DNA from: Ifrita kowaldi
Lineage: Eukaryota; Chordata; Aves; Passeriformes; Cinclosomatidae
Direction of reading: 5' to 3'
NCBI GenBank assembly: GCA_013398055.1
Contig: VZRS01001522.1
Coordinates: forward strand, 310,001 to 374,000
Length of the DNA stretch: 64,000 nt
Part shown: positions 25,401-37,400 of the stretch, one piece after another
Layout of the letters: each line of letters opens with the position of its first letter
How positions within the stretch are numbered: position 1 is the first letter of the stretch
Notes under the pieces: model-generated
Database searches by the model: none
What the model was told of the DNA's origin: nothing
The model's input: only the letters and a program-made list of their open reading frames with translations
Program-made: the position numbers and the translations under genes

Positions 25401-28400
25401 GGTGGTTTGTTGTTTTTTTGGTTGGGTTTTTTTTTTTTTTTTTCTTTTGGGAGGAGTTTAATGCTATGTTTTATTATTCTGAGTGGTTTTTAGTTCTGGT
25501 TCATTCATAGGAGGAAGACCATTACTCTGCCTCTAGGTAAAATTTTATGTAAAACTTGATGAGATTCATCTTTATGGCTAAACACCATATAACATTTTCT
25601 AAAATTTCCTTGCCCTGTCGATTTTTGTTTTCATATTCTGATTGATGTATCTGTTAATCGCTTTTTTTCATTTGGGAGATTTCCTGGAAAGCTTCTAAAA
25701 GTTGTCAGGTATTTTTTTCCTTTCCCTCCTTTCCTTGTCCTGTGGAAGACCTGTAGTCTGAAAATGATACCGTCTTATTTTCTTTTTTTTTTTCCATTTC
25801 TGGTCAATAAAATACTTATGGTTCTCATCTGCGTTCTTCATTCTTCAGCTCATCAGCCTCCTGGAGTTTGTGGCTACTTTGATGTTTGTCTTTGTAGCAA
25901 GAGTTCCAGCCACATTTAGCCATTTCAGAAATGCATTCGAACTGTAGGCAGTGAAACTTTATTTTATCCTTTGGATTTGCTACTTAGATCCACAACAGAG
26001 AAATGGAGAACAAAAATACAACGTAGGTTTAAATTAATTGAAATTTTTCAATTTTTGGCTACAGTGTCAGTTGATTTGAGAAGACTGTTGTATCTTATTG
26101 AGCTCAAGCTGAAGCTATGCTGGATGCAGCCAGAGGGCTGGGATGTTCCCTCCAGTCAGCCATCTGAAAGCTGCCATTGTTGCCTGGCTGGCTTGTGTAC
26201 TTCACTGCCCCTGCCTTGTTTAACACTGGCTCTCATCTGTGTACTCAAGGGATGCTGCTTCTGCCTAAGTGCTTGGCTCTAACTGGAGCTGGTGGTTGTG
26301 TCCTTATCTAGTGGAAGACAACTGCTGGTAAAAAAAAGTCTCATCAGGATTATGGAACAGTGCAGCCCTAGAGCTAGTTGCTACTATTGCCCTGGTCTGC
26401 TGTCACTACCTGAGCCAGAGCAGAACCAGTAGTCATAAAAAACTGAGTGGCAATGGTTGAGCAAGAAAAGGTAGAGAAGTGGGCGGATTGTAATGTTTAA
26501 TACATCTTTTCTTTCATTCTTTTACCTTTCAACATCCTTTGACTACTTACATTGCTACCAAAAGGATGTTGTGCTCTGAGGAGGGAGATGGAGGAGGATG
26601 TGAAGGGGTAGGATATTAGGAACATTAAAAGCTTTGGTAATTGGTATGTGCATTCTGGGTATAGTACTATTCTCTGCTTCAGACCCTCTTTTTATTAGGC
26701 CTGCTGCTTGCTGGCTTTTCTTCTGGTCACCAGAAACATCCATCAGGGACAGAGTAGGATGTTTGCAAGGGGTGGTAGGAGCCAGGAGTTCAGATGATGT
26801 GGTTGTTGCATCAGTGCTTTAGCCAGCATTAGCTTCAGCTCTGACACAGGGATGTGAAAGCGGTTGGATGCGATAGCCTTGAGGCTTTCTCCTGTGTATG
26901 CCATGCTTGTTGTTCAGCCTGCCATGCAGACTTCTGTTCAGCCTTGGTGAGTCAGGATCATAAGAGGAGTTCAGAAGTCTTGTGAATGAATTGGATTTTG
27001 CAGTGATGTGATGTGAAATTGTATTTTTTGGGTGAAGCCCAGAGAAGTTTATGTAGGCAAGTGGATTTAAATTGTACTTTGTGTGAGTGCTGAAGGGAGA
27101 CTGTCCCTCACTCTGCCCTGTGGGGCCATCTCTCTTCTCTCTTTTCAGTTCCAGTGTTCACCTGTTTGTATGGCCAAGCCACTGGCAAAAGACAAACTTT
27201 TCTATTGATTCCTTTTCTTCCATTTTGATTATATGAATCATCTTGCTGTGAAGAGAGATGTGTGGTAGGACTTGTTCAGAGTGGTAGGAGTGTGCAGTGA
27301 GGACTGTAGAGTTGGAAGAGAGAAAAGGGAGGGTTACCCTGCAAAGCTGTTCAGTCAACTACAGTCGCAACATAAAATCACACCCTTAGTCTAGTCAAAG
27401 TGAGTTATGTCACATTAGCCTCTTGTGTAATAACATCACAAATAGTTTGTTTTTCTCTGGGAAGTGATCATGAAATTAAGAAAAAAAATCAATTTTTTTG
27501 ACAGCGTCACAGAAAACTAACTTTTTTTCATATGAGTATTATATAATTGTTGGAAAATGCTAAAAGCTAGCTTCCTCTAATCCCTTTATGGAAGGGACTT
27601 GTACTATTCAACTTTAGGCAAGTAACCTAGTTAGGAGTTTACACTGGTTTTGGTACCAATGAACAGCTTCTAAGTAGATGCTCTGAAGAGTACTATGGAG
27701 TTCTGCTAACTGGAGTGTTGACCTCAAATTAGAAAGTAAAAATGTATCATAAGACATTAAAATCTTACTCCTGTTATGGAGCCATTTCTACTTCTCCTTA
27801 CTTCTCCTGGGAGTTATATTTGATGTAGTCAGTATTTGCTTTTTAGAATTTCTGGCTTGCAGGTTGTTTTCTGTTTTTCAAACTGTAAAATATTTTGGGT
27901 TTATGGTGACCGTAACACAATTAGCCTTGTGAAAGCAATCTGTAACTGTCTTCTGCAATAATGGTAAAGCACCCTAGGAACCTGTAATGGAAGGCATGAG
28001 TGTAATTCAGAAAGACTGAACAAATGACACTAAAATATTTGAGTGTATAATAGCCTTTCAAAAAAAAGGGAAACTATGCTGCAAAAGTTAGTTTGTTAAT
28101 TGAAGTGTGCTTTTTTCCCTTTTATCAGTGTAAAACAAATTTGTGTGGTTACATCATTACATGGACAGGAAGCCAAATGATACTTTAAAAAAAAAATCAA
28201 ATAGAATTTCACTGGTGTTTTTTCTTTTACAAAGATACTGGAGAACCAGAACTTCTCTGTAATAATTCTATGTCTCTGTATGTGTGTGTAAATATATATT
28301 TATATCTCACATACTACATATGTGCAATGTCTGTATATATATCCCATTTGTGTGGTTACATCATTACATGGACAGGAAGCCAAATGATACTTTAAAAAAA

Positions 28401-31400
28401 AAATCAAATAGAATTTCACTGGTGTTTTTTCTTTTACAAAGATACTGGAGAACCAGAACTTCTCTGTAATAATTCTATGTCTCTGTATGTGTGTGTAAAT
28501 ATATATTTATATCTCACATACTACATATGTGCAATGTCTGTATATATATCCCACCTGCATATCTGTATTTATTTATTTTTAACTTCTAGGTTAGTCCGTT
28601 ACCATGTCACTCTGCACATCCCTACTCATGTAAGAGATTTTGTGGGCGGCTTCTTGATTGTCAGAATCATACCTGTATGAAAGAATGTCATCATGTTACT
28701 AAATTGAACAGTAGTGCAGATGGAAAGAAGGTAGGTTAATTTCCTTTTTGCTTTTGTTTTTGTGTATTTTATATGGATATGCGTTGTCTTCAGTTTTACT
28801 TGGAAAATAAAAAATTTGCAGCTGGAAGATACAGATCTATTCCAGATCCCACTGGGAGACTTGCATGTGTGCTGTTCCCATTGATGCTGTGACAGTTAGC
28901 TAATCTATATTTCGTTAGACTTTAAATCTGAGACAATATTACATTTTTTGCAAATTCTGTAACTTTTTGGTTTGTGTTGACATTACTTCGATTTCATCAG
29001 AGCCTTGTTTAACACCCTTGAGAAGTTTTATAAAGTTACTTTTTGTAACTGTCAAGATCAAGGGAACTACTGATAATCCCTATATACAAATACACTTGCA
29101 ATCTGCTGGGGAAACTATTTACTTAGGAGAGCTTAAATGGGTTGAGGAGGCTGGGAGACCTTTAGGAGTGCACTGGAAATGTTGCAGAATTGCTGCAGAC
29201 TTTTCAAAGTACTGGGATGATACATTCATGTTTATCAGTGTCTACTAGAAACTGTCGTTTATGCAGTTAAGACGTTGTAGGTGTTAACTGCTGAAGATAA
29301 CATGAAACAAAAGTATAAAGCTTAAAATTGTTCAAGTTATGAGCAGCCAAAGCCATGTGCATCTGTTTTGAGAGTCATGATTTGGGGGAAAACAGCTTCT
29401 CAAGTTTTTTTTAAGCATTACTTTAGAAAATGTTGCAACATGGGCAGTCTGGGCATTTAGAAAACACAGAAGCATTCAGTTGGGTACAAAGCAGAAATGT
29501 TATATTTTAACTAACTGTTCTATTTAACTTAAATAGCATAATATCCCTGTGGATTCCTGTCCTGGGAGTAGTGGTGTTGTCATTTAATAATCCTATATTG
29601 TAGCTAACACATTCATCTATTTATGATTGTGGAAATTTTATCTGAGGGGTATGGGCTGTTAGTGCAACTGGTGGAACAGTAACTTGCAGCAGTAAAGTGA
29701 CATCAGTAAATAGTGAGAGTGACAGCTGAGCATCCCGTTATGACTATAAGAGGCTGCCTGCCTGCTGCTTCAGTTAAGCCAATTAAAAAGTGAGTGAGTC
29801 AGGACTATTCCTAGCTCCATTTTGAATGAGGCAATACATTCTCAGAAAAATGGGAGTCTGTGTACCTGCAAAGTATGGGTAAATCTCATTTCTCAATTTT
29901 CTTTAATACTTAGGAACTCAAGTTGGTGTTGACCTTTAGAGCTTTTGTTCTGTTGTTTTGATAGACTGAATGTAGTCAGGGCTGATTAAATTTCTGACTT
30001 ATATGTCTGAGTAGTGATTTTTATATCTGGGATTTCAGTTTGTTCTGCATGTTGTGTTAGAAAAATGTTGCAGAAAGGCCAGCTGCTTGCTTTTACCTAC
30101 GGTTAAATGTTATGTGACAGTTTTCTAAATGGTTTTAGTTGCTGTTGTTTTTCTTAGATTTGAATCTGTGTGAGTTAAGTTTTGTAAACAGTCATTGTAC
30201 AAAGGTTTGTTTTTAAACTTCAGTGAAAATTGTTCAGCTACAGAAGCAGAAGGAAAGGGGACTGGGGAAAAACTATTAAAAACTTAAAATTCTTATGCTC
30301 TTATTTTGAACAGTGTAAAGTGAAACATTGGCGTGGAATAGTTCTATTGGGGAAGCTTTGTGTAGCTTCATTCTTGGATAAATTTGCTTTACTTTGGCTG
30401 ATTTCTTGGAAACTGAACATTTGAATGTGGTAGTGGGCCTTAAATATTATGCTGTGTATGTTCAGTTGATAAATCATGTCAATCTACCTGGATGTATTTG
30501 ATTGCAGACTGGGGTTCTGGAAGTGTTGTTAAGAATAGGAGTAGAAATGAAGCTTTATTTACTGTGCTGTGGTGTTCATCACTTTGTGCCGATGATCGTA
30601 TCAGCTGGAATGAGAAGAACATCACAGCTCTGGTAGACTTGTGTAGTCTGTGGAGTAGAAGCAACACCTTAGGCAGCTCCTAGGATATACCCAAGTTAAT
30701 AATCCTTTTTGGAAGAGTATACAGAATATCACATGTCTATGGAAATGGAATGACTTAAAGTTTGCTTCTTAAAATCAAGCAAACCAATCTCTCAAAACTA
30801 CTCGAAGAGAGTAGTAAGTAATGACTGAAGCACTACAGTAACATGGTGAGTGGGATAAGTTAGTTTTGAATATAAAATTACTTCTTTTTCTAACAATTTT
30901 CCTTAGAGAATTAACAGGGGTTTTGGTCATTTTCCAAAGCACTAATATTAAGGAGGTTCTTTTATGCCCGGGATGGAAAATAGAATTCTCTTTGACCGAC
31001 AAACACTGGCATTTCTGGTTTTCTCTTAAAAATCATGTTTTAATAATTACTCTTTCTTGTGAAGTACCTTACTGAATAGCTTGATTCCCATAGCAAAAAC
31101 TATGTTTGGGAAAAACCCCAACTCTTTCTTGTATATAAAAGGCCATTAATGACACCTCACAAAACAAATATTTGGCACTTTGTTTAGTACTCTGTTTTTA
31201 TTTTGTTAGGCGGGTCCAGAATGTTCACAGTGTGAAGAGGAGTGCACCAAGCCCCGGCCAGCTGGTTGTCCTCACCGATGTGTTTTGCCCTGTCATCCTG
31301 GGGACTGCCCATCATGCCTCCAGATGCTTAAAATAAAGTGTCACTGCAAACTATCAGTACTGTATATTGAATGCTTGTACGTATCAGAACACAGCACAGC

Positions 31401-34400
31401 TTTTCATTTGAATGCTGTTAACTGGAAATAATTTGAAATGTCTGGGGATGGGAGCTACTCTTACAGCAATTTATAAAATTTCTCTTGATTATAATTTCTA
31501 AGATAATGTTTTTTCTATTTAAATTTGCAAGTATTTTATTTGGTATTACTACTAAAATTGCTAAAAATGCACGGAGTCTCGTGAACAGAAATTGTTTTTA
31601 TAATACAGATAATCCTTTGAATTATGCAAATATATAGTCATCTATATAACATTTATTCTGTATGTGCTTCTTTTAGAGTATGTAAAGAAGAATTTTATAC
31701 AAGTATTAGATTTAATGTAGTTAGTGTAAAAGGTCTTTGTCCTTGCAGTTCATGCCCTTCAATTTCTAGCTATTTTAATTGAAAAACTGCTTAGTAACCT
31801 TTTGTACACCTTTTTAATCATTTGCATGTGTTTGGATAGAGGGTAAGCTAGACTTTACAAAGTATAAGATGGAACTTGGGGATTGTTCTGAAAATATTCA
31901 TCATATGCAAGTATGTTTTTCTTTGTTGATTTCCTTTAAAGTACCTCAAGTCCTCTAAGTTCATGTGGGTTTGTCTGTACAATAGGGCAGTTTATATTAG
32001 TTGCACAGGATGTGGACAAATGAGTCCACTTTTCTTTATAGTGAAATATACTGAAAATACACCCTTAATTGTACTGACTTTTGTTGTTTTTAAATTGGAA
32101 TTTTTTAAACACGAATGCATCTTTACTTTTACAGAAAACTAACATGTGCTGATTTAAAAGAAAAGGAGCTTCTTATTTCCTGCAAAAATCAGTGTCCGAA
32201 AGAGGTAAGCCATATTAACAAAGAAATACTTCAGTTGATGGCTGTGTGGGATTTCATGAATATAGGCCAAACAAACTAGAGAAGCCTAGTCTACATGAAT
32301 ATGTTAAATTATAGATGTGAAGGTGGTTAGTGAACTGTACTTGAAGGACATATATTAATGTCTTGCTGTCAACCAGGAGGGTTGTCTCCAAGGCACAGGA
32401 ACGGAGGTTTGTCTCCAAGACACTAATGGCTTGAATGTTTAAGCGTGCAGGGGAGGTTGAGTGTGGAAGAGTATGTCCTCTCACATGGTTTAAAAACTGG
32501 TCATCAGTTTATATTTCAGAAATAATATGGATGCTGTTTGATTAGGAAAAATGCTGGGAATTGTGCTTGCTATTCTCATCTAAGTGCAGGTTTAGAATCT
32601 CTAACTGCAACAATTTGGGGGATAAGGGATTTTATACTTAATAAATGAGATGAGCTAATAATGCCCTGGTGTGTTAGTGAAATATATGTTAAGTAGTGTA
32701 AAATAGAAGATAAGCCAGTTAGTCTCTCTACCGTATCTGGGTACATCTAAAGGTTTGCTGTGAAGAAGAGAAGAATAATAACCTTACAACATGATGCTTA
32801 GACTATGAGCCAATAGCATCAATAAAGAAGATTCCTGTTGAATACTACGTTTGAGTAATAGTTTGTGGAACAGGGCAGGAACTGGTTGGAGAAGCTACCA
32901 AATTTTCAGCACTACTTACAGCAGTGCTACCCACAACTAGATGTGCGGGATGGGCCAAAGGACTTTGTCCTTGTCCCTGCCAATGCTGTGGATGGGTGCT
33001 GCTTGTGTGCTTTCAGAAGTCCTTGCATTACTTACTATTTTATGTTTGTTCTTTAGTTGTCATTAACTGTGCCAAGAGTGACAGCTCTTTCTTTACTCCA
33101 TTTCTGGAGGGTTAGAAAATGTGGGAAGTGGAAAAGCAGGAATTTCATTATCATCCAGTGTCAGAAACTTCAAATATGAATCCTTGTTTTTATTAGAAAA
33201 CTTTTTTTTTTAAATTTTGAGTAAATGCAAAAATTTACTCGATTCCTGCTGCTTTCCCAACAGTGTCTATTCCTCTGCTTTTCAGACAAGATTGTGTTAA
33301 CCCCAACATGAAGGCTGTGCTCTGTACATACTTGTGTTTTCTGCTTTTTGCCCTGGTAGATGCCTATCTGATGGATTTTTTTTCTGTAAATGAATGTACC
33401 TGTCACAGTTTTCTCATCTGGATGTCTGAAAGCTCTCTTCCTGGTGGGGGAACTTTGGGATATTATTTAATTTTCCATTTACCTCTTAATTTTGTCCTTT
33501 CATGTCCCTCTGTGTTACTTGGGTTTTATTTGCTCCAAAACTTCCTTCTCCGTATTTTCGAGAGTGCTTATAATCTATCATCAACCATATGTTCTGTACT
33601 TCAGCTTCTCTTCAAAGAATTTCTTTTCCCCACAGCTCATCTTTGACTTTGATTAATGTAACTGTTACGATTTTTCTGAACATATTCTCCACACTTAGTC
33701 TGGGATTTAAAATCCACCTAGCAGTGGTCCCAGACTCTAGCTTGCAGTTCAGAATTGCCCTGTTCCGCAGATGATGTCTTTTTTACTTAATTTGGTGGGA
33801 TGTGAAGTAGAGAGTATGACAACAGAATTTACATTAGTTTTATAAAGTTTTAACTTAGTTCTAAAACTCTTACTCCTATAAATGCTTTGGAAAATAAGGG
33901 TTTTTGCAGCTTCGGCTATCCAGAGAATTAGTGTAATTGATGATGTGAAAATGCATGTTCTTCCTTTCCTGTGATGCTCGCTCTAGTTCTTACTGTCATT
34001 CATGAAATACAGAAATTATTAGTTATTAATACCTTCTTGCTTCAGGTAGTTCGTATCTTTTTGTTATAGTTCCTTCTACTTTCTTCAGATCCTTCTTTGG
34101 TAACTACATGTGTACAGTATGGGGTTTTTACCATTTTTTTGTCTAAAAAATCTGTTCCCATTTCTCTGGGTACTGAACAGTTCTAGGGATGTTTTGTCAG
34201 TTTCTGTTTTATAAACAAAATATATCTCTGCAGCTTTGAGAAAATTAGCTAGCAATATCATAATAGAAATTATACTGATAGTTCTCTTTTAAGGGATTCA
34301 TTGATAAACACAATTTGAAGGAGCAGTCTTAACAGACACCACCCTGCCACTCTCACCACCACCTCTCCCCAGCAAATATAGGCCAAGCCCATTTTCTTGT

Positions 34401-37400
34401 TTGTAAGTTTTTGTGTCATGAGACAAGAACTTACAAACAACTTGGCAGATAAAATGGATAAGACTACTGAATTTAGAGCATTTGAAGATTGCAAATCTAA
34501 AATGTCTGCCCAAAATTAATTTGGAAGTGTTTTTGTATGTAATTCTGGAAACCTCAAGTAAATTTCAAATTAGTGTTTCATGCGAATTTTCTTATTCAAT
34601 GTCAGAAGCTGACATTGAGTCATTTGCAGAGCTTAATGAAGTTGATGATTGCTATAAATCAGTGTGCACTATCACTCCTAGCTTACCATAGTGCAACTTA
34701 GGTTCAATAGAATGCAGTATTTTACTGCAGTTGTCATTTTGAGATGTTTTTGGTTAATGGGAATTGCAGTAGACAGTATGCTACCATATTTCTTTTACAG
34801 TTGCCATGGTACATTTGGGATAAAGAAGACCAGTTATATTGTCTGATCCTTTGGAAAAATACTGCAGAAACTTGAAAAACTGGAGAAGGTTCATGCTTTT
34901 CTTTTGGCTATGGCAGTATAAAACTAAAAATGTGACTTCCAGCATTACATGGCACAGCTCACATTTCCTTTCTGCTTTAGGGAGAAGCAGTGTCTTTAAT
35001 GCTGCCACAGCTGTTATATGTGAGATATTTTAATTAAAAAGTTAATTCTCTTGTTTGGTAATAATAACAAGATATCCTGTTGAAGGAAATTTAACTTTTT
35101 TTTTCTTAATCAGGGTGATTAAATTCTTGTGATCATGCTTGCAGATGTTTTGAGACAATTCTTACGTAGAAATTTTAAGTCTATCAGTTTTCATTGTTTA
35201 TGCTTTCCTGCCAGTGTTTGTGAATCGGTATTTAACACTTTATTCCATGTAGTTAGTATCTTTTGACAAAACAGCCATACTTTGTAGTTTTATTGTGCAC
35301 TCTGCTTTTGTCTTGATGTGAAATATGGAACCCCATTGATGAGGCTGACAGCTGGTCTGGGGGCCTCACGGGGTCAGACCTGAAACCGGTCAGAATTTAC
35401 CCGTGAGAATTTTACAGTGGAAATTTTGCAGCTTCAGTGAAACCCACGGAGAAGGCCAAGAAGATAATCAACGAGAGAAGATGTTCTGGACACAAGGAGA
35501 GGATGTCCTTGTTATGGGTCATTGACAGTGTACAAGGAAGAAGTTGTGGATAATATGTAGCAACTATACTTTTGCTTGTATAGCTAATTATTTTATTGCC
35601 TGAATGGTCTTTGTTTGTTAGACAGCCTTGTCATTGCTAAGCAGCCAATCTCAATTAGTCACAGTCATTGTAAAGAGGTATAATAATAGCAGTAAAGAAA
35701 ATAAAAAGTCTTTCTATCCCTCTCGACTTTGGATTATGACAAGTGTGTGCTTTTATGTCCACCTCGACAAAGCCACACCCCATTATGATAAATTTAATTT
35801 AACATGATAGTGCAGTAGGGACAATGTAATTTTTCCCCCTGAGCTCGGCACTGGTGAGGCCACACCCAGAATCCTGTGCTCAGTTTTGGGCCCCTCACGA
35901 TGAGAAAGACATTGAGGTGCTGGAGCGTGTCCAGAGAAGGGTGACATTGCTGGTGAAGGGTCTGGAGCACAAGTCCTGTGAGGAGTGCTGAGGGAGCTGG
36001 GGGTGTTTAGCCTGGAGAAGAGGAGGCTCAGGAGGGACCTGATCACTCTTCTGCATGAAAGGAGTTTGTAGAGAGGTAGGGATTGGTCTCTTTTCACACA
36101 AATGACTGTAGAAGAGGAAATGGCCTCGTGTTGTGCCAGTGGAGGTTTAGATTGGATATCGAAAAAAATGTCTTCACAGGTGGTCAAGCATTGTACTAAG
36201 GTGCCCAAGGAAATGGAAAATGGTAGAGTCACCATCCTTGGAAGTGTTCAAAAAAATGTGTGGATGTGGCACTTGGGGATGTGGTTTAGTTGTTAACTTG
36301 GTAGTGTCAGGTTAAGGGACCCAGTGATCTTAAAAGTCTTTTGCAACCTTAACAATTCTGTGATTCTATAAATTTTAAAATATGCATATGTTTTTGGGTT
36401 TTTTAATACATTAAATTAATTAAGCATTCTGNGTAATAATAACAAGATATCCTGTTGAAGGAAATTTGACTTCTTTTTTTTTTCTTAATCAGGGTGATTA
36501 AATTCTTGTGATCATGCTTGCAGATGTTTTGAGACAATTCTTACGTAGAAATTTTAAGTCTATCAGTTTTCATTGTTTATGCTTTCCTGCCAGTGTTTGT
36601 GAATCGGTATTTAACACTTTATTCCATGTAGTTAGTATCTTTTGACAAAACAGCCATACTTTGTAGTTTTATTGTGCACTCTGCTTTTGTCTTGATGTGA
36701 AATATGGAACCCCATTGATGAGGCTGACAGCTGGTCTGGGGGCCTCACGGGGTCAGACCTGAAACCGGTCAGAATTTACCCGTGAGAATTTTACAGTGGA
36801 AATTTTGCAGCTTCAGTGAAACCCACGGAGAAGGCCAAGAAGATAATCAACGAGAGAAGATGTTCTGGACACAAGGAGAGGATGTCCTTGTTATGGGTCA
36901 TTGACAGTGTACAAGGAAGAAGTTGTGGATAATATGTAGCAACTATACTTTTGCTTGTATAGCTAATTATTTTATTGCCTGAATGGTCTTTGTTTGTTAG
37001 ACAGCCTTGTCATTGCTAAGCAGCCAATCTCAATTAGTCACAGTCATTGTAAAGAGGTATAATAATAGCAGTAAAGAAAATAAAAAGTCTTTCTATCCCT
37101 CTCGACTTTGGATTATGACAAGTGTGTGCTTTTATGTCCACCTCGACAAAGCCACACCCCATTATGATAAATTTAATTTAACATGATAGTGCAGTAGGGA
37201 CAATGTAATTTTTCCCCCTGAGCTCGGCACTGGTGAGGCCACACCCAGAATCCTGTGCTCAGTTTTGGGCCCCTCACGATGAGAAAGACATTGAGGTGCT
37301 GGAGCGTGTCCAGAGAAGGGTGACATTGCTGGTGAAGGGTCTGGAGCACAAGTCCTGTGAGGAGTGCTGAGGGAGCTGGGGGTGTTTAGCCTGGAGAAGA

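Larger units (their letters stand above)
35058..36431 (+). repeat. 1.38-kb tandem duplication, copy 1
   Basis: Starts 'gtaataataacaagatatcc' and ends 'taattaagcattctg'. It is repeated from 36433 with a constant offset of 1379 bases after an early poly-T length difference. It contains a solo LTR (35337-35777) and a CR1 fragment. The copies are separated by a single N. Confidence 0.97.

Noticed and set aside
33263..33646. 127-codon hydrophobic open frame in NFXL1 intron 18
   Set aside because: T-rich intron DNA yields Leu/Phe-rich frames by chance; no signal of conservation or splicing was seen.
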